From Elymus sibiricus (taxonomy: Eukaryota; Streptophyta; Magnoliopsida; Poales; Poaceae): 64,000 bases of DNA. A model generated the notes under the pieces. That model saw nothing but the letters and a program-made list of their open reading frames with translations, had not been told where the DNA came from and did no database searches. Positions 9,802-20,297 of the stretch are shown piece after piece (position 1 is the first letter of the stretch; each line of letters starts with the position of its first letter). The position numbers and the translations under genes were made by a program. The stretch lies in the NCBI GenBank assembly GCA_039707655.1, contig CM077664.1, positions 27,702,781 to 27,766,780 on the forward strand, written 5' to 3'.

Positions 9802-11380
9802 TGTAGGATCGAAAGTATGTCTAGAGGGGGGGTGATTAGACTACTTGACCAAATAAAACTTAACCTTTTCCCAGATTTTAGTTGTAGGCAGATTTTAGCA
9901 ATAGTACATGTCAAGCATCACCCTACACATGCAATTCTAAGAGTATAGCAGCGGAATGTAAGCAATTGCATATGTATGTAGAGAGGGGATAGGAGATTTC
10001 AAACGCAATGAAGACACGGCGGTTTTTTGCGTGGTTCCGATAGGTGGTGCTATCGTACGTCCACGTTGATGGAGGCTTCAACCCACGAAGGGTAACGGCT
10101 GCGCGAGTCCACGGAGGGCTCCACCCACGAAGGGTCCACGAAGAAGCAACCTTGCCTATTCCACCATGGCTTACGTCCATGAAGGACTAGCCTCACTCGG
10201 GGTAGATCTTCACGAAGTAGGCGATCTCCTTGCCCTTACAAACTTCTTGGTTCAACTCCACATCTGGTTGGAGGCTCCCAAGCGACACCTAACCAATCTA
10301 GGAGACACCACTCTCCAAAAGGTAATAGACGATGTGTTGTTGATGAACTCCTTGCTCTTTGTGCTTCAAATGATAGTCTTCCCAGCACTCAATCAACTCC
10401 TCACAGATTTGGCTATGGTGGAAAAGAGATTTGAGTGGAAAGCAACTTGGGAAAGGCTAGAGATCAAGGTTCAAATGGTAGGAATGGAATATCTTGATCT
10501 CAACACATGAGTAGGTGGTTCTCTCTCAGAAAATGTGTGGTGGAAGTGTAGGCACGTTCTGATGGCTCTCCTCACTGAGAAGGATGGGGTGGACGGGTAT
10601 ATATAGCCTCCACACAAAATCCAACCGTTACACACTTTTGACCCAACTCGGTGGCACCGAAACAATCATCTCGGTAACACCGAACTGTGTAAAATATATG
10701 AACTTTAGGAATCTCAGTGGGACCGATACAGACAGCTCGGATGGACCGAAGTGCAATGGCTTAGGGCAATCCTCATCTCGGTGGCACCGATTGCATCAAC
10801 TCGGTAAGACCGAAGTGAAGCAATAAGGCAACAGAGAGTTGGCAAGCCATCTCGGTGAGACCGATTTACAAACTCGGTGAGACCGAAGTAAATGCAAACG
10901 ATTACAGAGAGTTGGCAAGGCCATCTCGGTGGGACCGAGATCCATTTCGGTGGATCCGATTTGTTATGGTTTGGTAGTGGCTAAGTCTTGGATGAACTCG
11001 GTGGGGCCGGATTGGAAATTTCGGTGGGGCCGAGTTGGACTTTTGGGTTTAGGACATATTTGGGTAGAGATAGTGGTTGAGGGTTTAGGAATACTGTCAC
11101 TAAGAACTTGAGCAAAATGATCATTAAGCAACACCTCATCCCCTTTTAATAGTATTAGCTTTCCTATGGACTCAATGTGATCTTGGATCACTAAACCAAA
11201 AATGTAGAGTCTTGATCTTTGCCAATTCTTGTCCTTAACATTTTGAGGGGTCCACTTCTCTAGTCCATGCCATGCCAATCATTGAACATCCTGAAATCTT
11301 AATCTTGAATGGACATTAGTTCAATGAGATATATGTTGTTATGAATTACCAAAACCACCAAGGGAGCAAATGTGCTTTCA
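9802..11380 (-). repeat. 3' LTR of the Sirevirus-type element
   Basis: 1579 bp, starting (minus) TGAAAGCACATTTGC at 11380 and ending CCTACA at 9802. It carries the palindrome array, a TATATATA at 10598-10605, and at its start one arm of an inverted repeat that pairs with the internal DNA just before the LTR. Confidence 0.9.
10640..11040 (-). promoter_or_regulatory. Array of ~12 short palindromes in the 3' LTR
   Basis: About a dozen dyads of the form TCGGTnnnACCGA (for example TCGGTGGGACCGA, TCGGTAAGACCGA) occur within 400 bp, in the U3 part of the LTR. The same array is in the 5' LTR, and a degraded version lies in the fragment at 2015-2140. Confidence 0.7.
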
Positions 11381-11415
11381 ATCTCCCCCTTTTTGGTAAT
11401 TGATGACAACATATA
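11329..11415. repeat. Inverted repeat spanning the polypurine tract/3' LTR junction
   Basis: Arm 11329-11353 (inside the LTR) pairs with arm 11391-11415 (internal DNA) over ~25 positions with about two mismatches, leaving a ~37-nt loop that holds the G-run of the polypurine tract and the first LTR bases. The LTR arm is also recognisable in the diverged LTR fragment near 2425-2450. Confidence 0.6.
11381..11394 (-). promoter_or_regulatory. 3' polypurine tract (plus-strand primer)
   Basis: The minus strand reads AAAAAGGGGGAGAT directly before the 3' LTR start. Related motifs lie at 11489-11496 and 11873-11886; multiple polypurine tracts are typical of Sireviruses. Confidence 0.8.
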
Positions 11416-11920
11416 GATCAAAGCTTCGACAGATGATTAAGTAAATGAAATACATCGTCGCTTTGAGAAGTATGTGATAAGTGAGAGCTCCCCCTAAATT
11501 TGTGCATTATTAAAAATTTGCGTTTGAATGCAAATGCACAATCGACTAGGCTCATGGGTTACTCTTCCATGTCACATACATCTTGGTGGAGCGCGCAAAA
11601 TGATAGGATTGAAATAATAGGCACGCATCACCAACATAAGTAATTGATCATACAAGATAATGGTAGAGATAAACATGGAATATCACAATAGGCATAATAT
11701 GATCAATCAACATCGTATCTCACAAGTATAAATGACAGAATATTGTAGCAAGCACACACATAACGAAGTATCAACGAACAAGCAAACAAGTAGCAAAGGA
11801 AACTCTCGAAGCAGATCAGAAACAAGAAACTCTCTCTCTCGAAGCCTATGATCTATACAAATTCTCCCCCTTTGGCAACAAGTACCAAAAAGTTCGAATC
11901 GTATAGCACTAGTCGGCTCT
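11395..11920 (-). other. Internal non-coding region between ORF end and 3' LTR
   Basis: No ORF. It holds two additional GGGGGAG motifs and sequence of the kind found downstream of the coding region in Sireviruses. Confidence 0.5.
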
Positions 11921-14900
11921 CTAGGCACGGTCCTCCGAAGCTCCTGAAGGCGATCTTCTGCTGGCTGCTTCGGTGTGCGTAGATGGCATTGAGATGAGAG
12001 CATCCGCGAATGCTTCTGCTGACGACTGCTGGACTGGAGGAGTTGAGACCTGCTGTGGCACAGTGGCTGTGGCGGCTGGTGCAGATACTGTGGTCCGTGG
12101 ATCCACAACTGTTATCGCAGCTGGCCTGGCAGCCCTAGGCACTGACTGAAACTGCTCTGTAGTCGGTCTCTCATCTTCACTGTCATCTGATCTAGCTTGC
12201 TTGACAGCATCGACATCTCCTTGCAGCTGTTCCACTGTGGTCTGAATCTCTGTCACCTTGACATCCAAATCATGAAATTTGGTTTCTATGATCCGCTCAA
12301 AACTAGCCTGGGTCTGGGTGAGGTTGGCCAGACTTCGCTCAATCCTCAGAGAGGCTTCAAGCAGATATTGCATTTGATCTTTTGGTGTCTTGAGATTCGC
12401 AATTGGAGCATTGGGAGCTGCTGCTTCCTGAGCTGCTTTAGCTTCTTGTGCTTTCCGGATTTCCTCTTGAGCTTGGGCAGAAGTGGGATACGAAGGATCC
12501 ATCACTATAACGTTGTCCTCAAAGTCTGGACGGAGTGGCAGGTGCTCTCAATCAAGAATATACGTGCTGGTTCCAACCTTGGAATTGATCAACATCTGAA
12601 TATGTGGAGCATAACCACACGATCTCTTCTGATCTGCTGCTGTCCTCTTGATAGTCTCAACTATCAGGCTCATCACCTTGAATTTCTGAGGTGTATCAAA
12701 TAAATGCAGCAAGTTGATGGAGTGGCCACGAATCATCTTGTCATCTCCTGACTTGGGTAGCAGAGTGTACCACAGTATAGTGTTCGATGTGGCCAGACCT
12801 GGTAGCAGATGCTTCACTGATCCAAGCTTATGAGTCTCAAGATCCTCCTGGGGAATAGCAGTGTACATGTTCTTCATGGAATTGTGATCAAACTTGAGCT
12901 TGGCATATACATCATAATCATCATCCTCTTCCTTGGGTGCACCAAGAAGATTTGCCCACTCAGAAATGGTTGATTGATATCTGATTCCTTCAGTCATCCA
13001 CACTATGCGACCATCTGGATAGAAATGTGCTGTGGAGTAGAATTGCATGACCATTTCGTCATTCCACTTGGTCAACTTCTGTCCAACGAACTCATCAACA
13101 CCAGCAATTCGGAAGCTTTCATGCACATGGGGGAAATAATCCTCGTTCTCATCAATGTATTCCCAGTCCACCCATCTCATGTCACTGACTATGGGCTTCT
13201 TATCAAGCAAAACTGTCTCATATAAATCCTGTTGCTCACGGGTGTGAAACCGATAATCACAAGCAGTCCTCCTCCTCACAGCATACGGATCTGACAATCT
13301 CAATTGACGCAGTCCTTTGTCCTTTCTCAACATCATGTTCTCAGCTACTGGGTGTGCGTTGTCATGTTCTGGAATCTTTGGCTTCAATTTTCTGAGCACT
13401 AGAGGCTCTTCATCAACAGTTGATTCAGGCACTGGGGCCTTGTTCTTCTCTACAGCAGATATGTTTCTGGTTGATCTCTTGGGTGCTGGTGCCTTAGGCT
13501 TAGACTTGGGAGGTGCAGCAGTCTTGATAGCATCAGACATGAGCTTCTGTGCTTTTGCAGGGGGTGCAGCAACAGGCTCATCCTCCTGCTCTTCTTCCTC
13601 ATCAATCATCATAGTAGGTCTGCCAATCACTCGGGCAGTAGTTTTCCTTATCCTCTTCTTCTTGGCACCTGCAGCTGCCTCACTAGGCTCTTGCATAGTC
13701 TTCTGAGGCACTTTCCTCACAGCTGATCTTTCCTTGACAGAAGTAGGCTTTGTGCTGTACTCCTTAGCTAGCACTACTCTCTTCTTCTTTTGTACAGTTT
13801 CACTTGCAACAAAGTCCTCAAATTGTTTACTCCCGGCAAGGCTCTTGTAGACACCTTTTTCTATAATTCCTTTCAATAGCATATTTTCTTGCTCAAGTGT
13901 AACTTGGCTAAGAGAATCATTAGTGGAATCAATAGAACTACTAGAAGCAACAACATTGGATTTAGCATTGTTATTGTTACTACTAGAGGTAGAACCATTT
14001 TTACCCTTGTTGCTAGTTTGCTTAGGTTTAACTTGTGGCATAAATGTAGACAAGAGTAAACGTTTGGCAAGATATGAAGAACTCTTCTTTCGAAGATCGT
14101 CATTGATAGCTTTAAGAAACTCATGCTCTTGCTCTAAATTTAGCTTCTCGAAGCGTAGCTTCTCATGAGTTCTTAGAAGTTCTCTATGATCCTCTTGAGT
14201 TGTTTCATGAGCTAACTTAAGAGCATTTAGTTCTTTAGTTAGACGCTCAATCTCCTTCATAGCATTGTCACTCGTTTCCTCTTGACTATCATGATTACTA
14301 GCATTTTCATTATAGCTCACATCACTAGCCCTATCAACAAGTAAATCATGATCACCAAGCAAATCATCTTCATCACTATTAAAATCAAGATACTCAGGGT
14401 GTGATACCTTGGGGCCTTTTGCCATGAAGCATCTTCCAATTCCTTTATTTGGTGAGTCAAATAGATCGTAGGAGTTGGATGACACAAGTGCAAGTCCTGC
14501 AACACCTTCATCTTGACTATAGTCGGAGTTGGAGTGATAACTTCTCTCGGAGTGGTTGTCGGAGTCGGAGCCGGAAACCCATTCACCAACATGAGCTTGA
14601 TGTCTTCTTCTTGTGTAGCTCCTTGATGACTTGTCCTTCCTCTCCGAATCCTTGCTTCTTCGAGAGTGTCTTCGTTCATAATAATCATCTCTACTCCTTC
14701 TCTCTTTACGAGGTGATTCATCTCTTCTATGTCTTCCTCTTGGTGATTCGTCTCTTTTCTTGTAGGGAGCCGTACATTCATTTGAGTAGTGTCCGGGCTT
14801 CCCACAATTGTAGCAATTACGGTCACGACTTGATGATCTTCTCTCATAGTGTCTTGAGCTAGAGCTTCTTTCTTTTCCTTTGTTCTTGTAGAACTTGTTG

Positions 14901-15133
14901 AACCTTTTCACCATTAGGCTAATATCTTCATTGGATACTAGCTGGTCACTAGAAGTTGTTGGAGCATCGGTTGAGGCTTTGTAAGCACCACTTGACTTGT
15001 TGTGCAGCTCCTCTTTGTCCTTGAGTGACATTTCATGAGCGACAATCCTTCCAATGACTTCCGTGGGCTTGAGATCTTTGTAATTTGGCATCATTTGGAT
15101 CAATGTGCAGACGGTATCATACTTTCCATCCAA
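11921..15133 (-). pseudogene. Chimeric retroelement ORF: GAG C-terminus, zinc knuckle, low-complexity linker, ATHILA-ORF1-like region and coiled coil
   Basis: One frame runs from ~15160 to 11921, broken only by TGA at 12548-12550. Counting from the Met at 15133, a CCHC zinc knuckle (CYNCGKPGHYSNEC) lies at residues 107-120, followed by an Arg/Ser/Asp-rich stretch, a predicted coiled coil (~290-350), a basic low-complexity linker rich in K, P and A, then ~200 residues (from about MRWVDWEYIDE) resembling the first-ORF domain of plant Athila elements and related transposon proteins. After the TGA the same frame continues with a coiled-coil tail ending SGASEDRA. No protease, integrase, RT or RNase H motifs occur. 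The TGA could have arisen from CGA. The structural protein probably forms particles with polymerase supplied by another element. The Athila-like label is from memory of family appearance and needs a profile search. Confidence 0.65.
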
Positions 15134-15151
15134 AGCTCTAAGTATCTTCTT

Positions 15152-15647
15152 GATGATGAATTTTGTCGGTCATCTCTTCACTTCCTAAGCCGGCAATCTC
15201 ATTTGTGATGAGAGCAAGCCTAGACTACATCTCTGCGACTCCTTCACCATCCTTCATCTTGAACTTGTCAAGTTGACTTTGACGCACATCCAACTTAGAT
15301 TCCTTGACGGACTCGGTACCCTCATGCATATCAACCAAAGTATCCCAAATTTGCTTTGCATTCTCGAGGCGGCTGATTTTGTTAAATTCTTCGGGACATA
15401 GACCGTTGAATAGAATGTCACAAGCTTGAGCATTGTATTGCAACATCTTCAATTCTTCCGAGGTTGCCTCACGATCCGGTTCCTTGCCATCCTCAAAGAA
15501 GTCACCTTGCAAGCCAACACGAACAACAGCCCAAACGGCAGGGTTATGACCAAGAATATGCATTTTCATCTTATGTTTCCAACTAGCAAAGTTCGTACCA
15601 TCAAAATATGGACCTCTACGGTGATAGTTACCCTCACTAGACGCCAT
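15152..15647 (-). pseudogene. Copia GAG N-terminal region (UBN2-type), disrupted
   Basis: It starts MASSEGNYHRRGPYFDGTNF, the usual start of plant Copia/Sirevirus GAG, with the conserved W of the FASWK motif. The frame is open to TAG at 15225-15227. It continues in the same frame for about 20 codons until a one-base insertion near 15165 moves the reading into the frame of the downstream long ORF (11921-15133). The start ATG lies ~70 bp inside the primer-binding site, as expected. Stop plus frameshift mean this copy cannot make full-length GAG. Confidence 0.8.
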
Positions 15648-15717
15648 ACTCTCCTAGGTTGTGAAACCAAGGCTATGATCACCAAAGCTATGGAAATCAA
15701 GGCTTACGGAGACCAAA

Positions 15718-15729
15718 GCTCTGATACCA
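15718..15729 (-). promoter_or_regulatory. Primer-binding site, initiator Met tRNA
   Basis: The minus strand reads TGGTATCAGAGC two bases after the 5' LTR end. This is complementary to the 3' end of plant initiator methionine tRNA, the standard Copia primer. Confidence 0.9.
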
Positions 15730-16525
15730 CTTGTAGGATCGAAAGTATGTCTAGAGGGGGGTGATTAGACTACTTGACCAAATAAAACTTAACCTTTTCC
15801 CAGATTTTAGTTGTAGGCAGATTTTAGCAATAGTACATGTCAAGCATCACCCTACACATGCAATTCTAAGAGTATAGCAGCGGAATGTAAGCAATTGCAT
15901 ATGTATGTAGAGAGGGGATAGGAGATTTCAAACGCAATGAAGACACGGCGGTTTTTGGCGTGGTTATGATAGGTGGTGCTATCGTACGTCCACGTTGATG
16001 GAGGCTTCAACCCACGAAGGGTAACGGCTGCGCGAGTCCACGGAGGGCTCCACCCACGAAGGGTCCACGAAGAAGCAACCTTGCCTATTCCACCATGGCT
16101 TACGTCCACGAAGGACTAGCCTCACTCGGGGTAGATCTTCACGAAGTAGGCGATCTCCTTGCCCTTACAAACTTCTTGGTTCAACTCCACATCTGGTTGG
16201 AGGCTCCCAAGCGACACCTAACCAATCTAGGAGACACCACTCTCCAAAAGGTAATAGACAGTGTGTTGTTGATGAACTCCTTGCTCTTGTGCTTCAAATG
16301 ATAGTCTTCCCAGCACTCAATCAACTCCTCATAGATTTGGCTATGGTGGAAAAGAGATTTGAGTGGAAAGCAACTTGGGAAAGGCTAGAGATCAAGGTTC
16401 AAATGGTAGGAATGGAATATCTTGATCTCAACACATGAGTAGGTGGTTCTCTCTCAGAAAATGTGTGGTGGAAGTGTAGGCACGTTCTGATGGCTCTCCT
16501 CACTGAGAAGGATGGGGTGGAGGGG

Positions 16526-16533
16526 TATATATA
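16526..16533 (-). promoter_or_regulatory. TATA box of the 5' LTR
   Basis: TATATATA in a GC-richer context (GGCTATATATACCCC on the minus strand). The palindrome array ends ~45 bases upstream of it in the direction of transcription, placing the array in U3. Confidence 0.6.
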
Positions 16534-16569
16534 GCCTCCACACAAAATCCAATCGTTACACACTTTTGA

Positions 16570-16970
16570 CCCAACTCGGTGGCACTGAAACAATCATCTC
16601 GGTAGCACCGAACTGTGTAAAAGATATGAACTTTAGGAATCTCGGTGGGACCGATACAGACAGCTCGGATGGACCGAAGTGCAATGGCTTAGGGCAATCC
16701 TCATCTCGGTGGCACCGATTGCATCAACTCGGTAAGACCGAAGTGAAGCAATAAGGCAACAGAGAGTTGGCAAGCCATCTCGGTGAGACCGATTTGCAAA
16801 CTCGGTGAGACCGAAGTAAATGCAAACGATTACAGAGAGTTGGCAAGGCCATCTCGGTGGGACCGAGATCCATTTCGGTGGATCCGATTTGTTAAGGTTT
16901 GGCAGTGGCTAAGTCTTGGATAAACTCGGTGGGGCCGGATTGGAAATTTTGGTGGGGCCGAGTTGGACTT
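16570..16970 (-). promoter_or_regulatory. Array of ~12 TCGGTnnnACCGA palindromes upstream of the TATA box
   Basis: Same motif series as in the 3' LTR. Individual dyads differ mainly in the three central bases, while the TCGGT and ACCGA arms are mostly kept. Maize Sireviruses of the Opie/Ji type carry analogous palindrome clusters in their LTRs (established knowledge). A transcription-factor or silencing target is inference. Confidence 0.65.
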
Positions 16971-17308
16971 TTGGGTTTAGGACATATTTGGGTAGAGATA
17001 GTGGTTGAGGATTTAGGAATACTGTCACTAAGCACTTGAGCAAAATGATCATTAAGCAACACCTCATCCCCTTTTAATAGTATTGGCTTTCCTATGGACT
17101 CAATGTGATCTTGGATCACTAAACCAAAAATGTAGAGTCTTGATCTTTGCCAATTCTTGTCCTTAGCATTTTGAGGGGTCCACTTCTCTAGTCCATGCCA
17201 TGCCAATCATTGAACATCCTGAAATCTTAATCTTGAAAGGACATTAGTTCAATGAGATATATGTTGTTATGAATTACCAAAACCATCAAGGGAGCAAATG
17301 TGCTTTCA

Positions 17309-17313
17309 ATTTT
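17309..17313. repeat. TSD ATTTT of the Sirevirus-type element (right)
   Basis: Matches 9797-9801. Confidence 0.9.
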
Positions 17314-17504
17314 AAACAACACTTCTTCTTCGGTACAACCCCCCTAAACACATCAACGGACGAGATCTCTCCATACCCGTTCGTAATAAAGGGTAGGATG
17401 GTCCTTTTACAAAATACGCCCGCGATAACATACAGCGGCTAGCAGTAGCCTGGGCCGGCCCAACAGCAAATGGTCTCTCCGAAACACTAGAAAATCCTAA
17501 AAAA

Positions 17505-17582
17505 AATGTGCATGCAGGAGGAATTGAACACAGGACCTCTCACTATCACGTAAATGAGCCAACCACTAGACCAACCCAACTA
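17505..17582 (-). ncRNA. tRNA-derived Pol III relic (SINE or tRNA pseudogene)
   Basis: On the minus strand, TGGTCTAGTGG (17573-17563) fits the Pol III A box exactly. TGTTCAATTCC (17530-17520) fits the B box except for one base, at tRNA-like spacing (~32 nt between). No full cloverleaf forms convincingly and no poly(A) tail was found, so this is a decayed tRNA-derived sequence rather than a gene. Confidence 0.5.
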
Positions 17583-18299
17583 TATTGACAAATTACCAGC
17601 GCGGTGTTTTAAGAGCTATGAGCAGCGACATAGTTGAATAATTTTTTAGAATTTTGAACGTGACTTTTTAAACGCGAGCATTTTTCAGAATTGATTTTTT
17701 TAACATGCAAACAGATTTTCCGAAAAGTAGAACAGATTTTTAAATTCTGAACAAATTTTGAAAAAGGATTTTTTAGAGAAATTATGAATAATTTTTGAAA
17801 ACACAAACAATTTTGAAACTCTGAATTTGTATGAAAATGCGACCATTTTTTTATATTTTCGAACTTTTTTGAAAAATATGAGTAAATAAATAAATATGCT
17901 GAACATTTTTTGTACTTTGCGATTTAAAAAAACGATTCGGGAACCTTCTAAAAGGTTCCCAAACTGGTAAAAACCGGCCTGGTATCAACAGTTAGGGAAT
18001 TCTTTTCAAATCATAGTTCTCACCAACCTTTAGGCCATCAGGTGTGTGCACGTCATCGCAAGGGAAATCTTTTTTTGGAAATCTGTCATCGCACGTGGAT
18101 TCACTGTTGTCGCCGAACACATTCTCTTCTTCTTCTTTCATGTTAATGGGTTTGTACGACACACCGGCTTTATTCAATTTCTTTATCACTCTCTACGTTG
18201 ATGAATGTGTAAAAAAAGTGCTATGGGACGGACTCTTCCAACTTAACCGAAACCCCTACGTTGTCCATGATGTACTTGCGGACATTCATTAAATATACC
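17583..18299. other. AT-rich DNA plus coding-like scrap
   Basis: 17640-17930 is AT-rich and featureless. On the minus strand 18189-17992 reads as an acidic protein stretch (INMKEEEENVFGDNSEST...) that I do not recognise; it may be an exon scrap joined to the truncated NLR end. No boundaries can be set. Confidence 0.3.
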
Positions 18300-20297
18300 C
18301 AAATGTAGCTTTTGCAGGTTTGGCGGGAGGGCATTCAACTGGAGAACCTCATTCTCATCACTTGCAATCCCATCTAAGTACGACAAAAAATGCATCTGAA
18401 CTAGAGACTCGCAGAGAGGTCCACAGTTGGTCCCCTTCACATTCAATACCATCAGGCTTCTCAGTTGCCTCAGCTCTCCTAGTTGTCTAATAGACTCATC
18501 ATGTGCTTCTAACGCTTATAGTGTCTGCAGGTTTGTTAGGTTATCAAGACCCTTGCGGATACTTACATGAGAACTCTACCAGATTGATCATTCCGTTTCC
18601 CAGCGAATAAGTGCCTAAGCTTCTTCAGTTTCACAATCCCACTAGGCAACTCATATACATCAGATTTACAAAGGTCTAATGCCAACAAATTTGAAAGCTT
18701 CCCAATAGAATTCGGGAGCACCTTCACTTTTGAATCACGCAGACCCAAATGGCGGAGATTGAATAGATCCCCAATAGCATATGGAATCTTCACGATACGT
18801 AGACCACTTAGTTCTAGCACGGTCATATATCTTGACTTCTCAGATAACAGAGGTAGTAGAGTGAATGATGGCATACTATTGTCCAATGCAGTGATGGATC
18901 GAAGCTGGTGTATACTTGAAACCGATTGTTCAATATCCTTCTTTAGTTTGTGTACTACCAATCAACGCCCACCATTCTCAAGATATCCTCTACATTTCTC
19001 TTCCTCATATGTGACACCAAAACAGTCATTCTGGCACAAATCAACTGCTAATTCACGTATAATATCGTGCATCCTGAATCTCCTTATCCTACCAAATGAG
19101 TTCCTTTGAACAAGTTGTAGCATGTTTCTGTGAACCAACTCCTGCACATACCCTTCTGCCACTTCTTCTAATGTGCTTGCACCCCTCTCCTCGATGAATC
19201 CCTCCGCTATCCATAACCGTGCAAGCTTTTTTCTTCAAAAAGTTAGTCTTCTGGAAATAAGCTACAATATAGGAAACAACTTTTCAAATGTGTCGGAAGG
19301 TAGCTGAAACTCAAATAAAGAATATTCCTGACATGTTTCATGCTTGGATTGTTAACTAGCTCCCAGCCTAGCTGGTCATGTATTCGCTTGAATTCCTCTC
19401 TGGTTTTGTCGCGCATGAAGAGGAGCCTACCAACAGCGACAATTGCAAGAGGTATGCCTTTACACTTGCTGACAATTTCTTGTGCTAATTCTGTCAGTTC
19501 ATCAGGGCATGTATGATTTGTATCGCTTGAAAACCCCATCTTACAGAAGAGCTTCCATGAGTCATCTTTTGATAGAGCTTCAACTGTTATCCTCTGGTCT
19601 TGGAGGGCATGGTGAGCTACACTATCAATGCGTGTTGTCACAAATACTCTACTCCTCTTCTGATTTTGAGCGAGTGCTCCAAATAGGTCACTGAGAGCTT
19701 CCACAGCCCAAACATCATCCAATATGATGAAATATTTCTTGTCCTGTAGGAAGGTTCTTAATTCATCTTGAAGGCCATTAATGTCCATGTTGTTGATGTT
19801 ACCTGGTGTGTCTTTTCTGTTTTTGTAAAGTTCAGTAATCAGACATTTCAGAACATCTTTTATGGAATAAGTTTGAGAGATGGAAACCCAGGCATGGCAT
19901 TCAAACTTTTCTCTCTCCTTCTTGTAGACATTAGCAGCCAAAGCTGTTTTACCAAGCCCTCCCATTCCATGCAACACTATCACAGAACGTACCAAATCAT
20001 CACTTGCCAAATACCCCTCAAGTTTTTCTCTGTTTGTATCCACCCCCACAAGATCTTCTTCATCAAGGGAACGTGAAATGCTTACGAGGTGTTGGGACCT
20101 CTCAACAATGTAACTCGAGTCACTGGGATCCCCACCACCTACCATTGGAACCCATCTATCTTTAGCCTGGAAGAGGTGCAGAAGATTGATCTCTGCTTCC
20201 TTAACAAATAATGCTACCCTGTTCAAGGAAAGCAACACATTTGGTCGCTTGAATCCTTTCTTCAGATAGGCACCCCATCCAATATCATGTTTATGAC
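18300..20297 (-). pseudogene. NLR (CC-NB-ARC-LRR, RPM1-like) pseudogene A
   Basis: Read from 20297 downwards: remnant of the coiled-coil domain, NB-ARC, and the start of the LRRs. In the first 331 codons (20238-19246) the P-loop GMGGLGKT (residues 91-98), kinase-2 ILDDVW (172-177), RNBS-B FVTTR (199-203), GLPL-like GIPLA (261-265) and CFLYCSLFPED (321-331) are intact. MHD is present as FRMHD downstream. In-frame or frame-breaking damage: TAA at 19243-19245 with nearby indels, TGA at 18962-18964, a small deletion leading to TAA at 18563-18565, and TAA at 18516-18518. The LRR domain stops abruptly at ~18300 and the N-terminal coiled coil at ~20297. In plants such proteins sense pathogen effectors; this copy cannot. 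It is a tandem paralogue of NLR B (27263-35557). Confidence 0.92.

Larger units (their letters stand above)
9802..17308 (-). mobile_element. Complete non-autonomous Sirevirus-type Copia retrotransposon
   Basis: The 7507-bp element has two near-identical LTRs (15732-17308 as 5' LTR; 9802-11380 as 3' LTR), TG...CA ends, a perfect 5-bp TSD, an initiator-Met tRNA primer-binding site and several GGGGGAG polypurine motifs. The last, and the LTR palindromes, are features known from Sireviruses. Internally it encodes GAG with a zinc knuckle but no protease, integrase, reverse transcriptase or RNase H. The space is filled by a long chimeric C-terminal region, so it must be mobilised in trans. The LTRs differ at about two dozen positions by eye (~1.5%), which with the commonly used grass rate suggests insertion roughly half to one million years ago (inference). 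Confidence 0.9.
15732..17308 (-). repeat. 5' LTR of the Sirevirus-type element
   Basis: 1577 bp; TGAAAG...CCTACA on the minus strand. It drives transcription towards lower coordinates. Differences from the 3' LTR are scattered single bases plus a few 1-bp indels. Confidence 0.9.

Noticed and set aside
10640..11040. Regularly spaced short palindromic repeats that could suggest a CRISPR-like array
   Set aside because: Spacing is irregular, the repeats are only 13-14 bases, the same array sits in both LTRs of a plant Copia element, and the genome is eukaryotic.
13317..13706. 129-codon plus-strand frame opposite the Sirevirus ORF
   Set aside because: Antisense shadow of the low-complexity linker of the chimeric GAG ORF.
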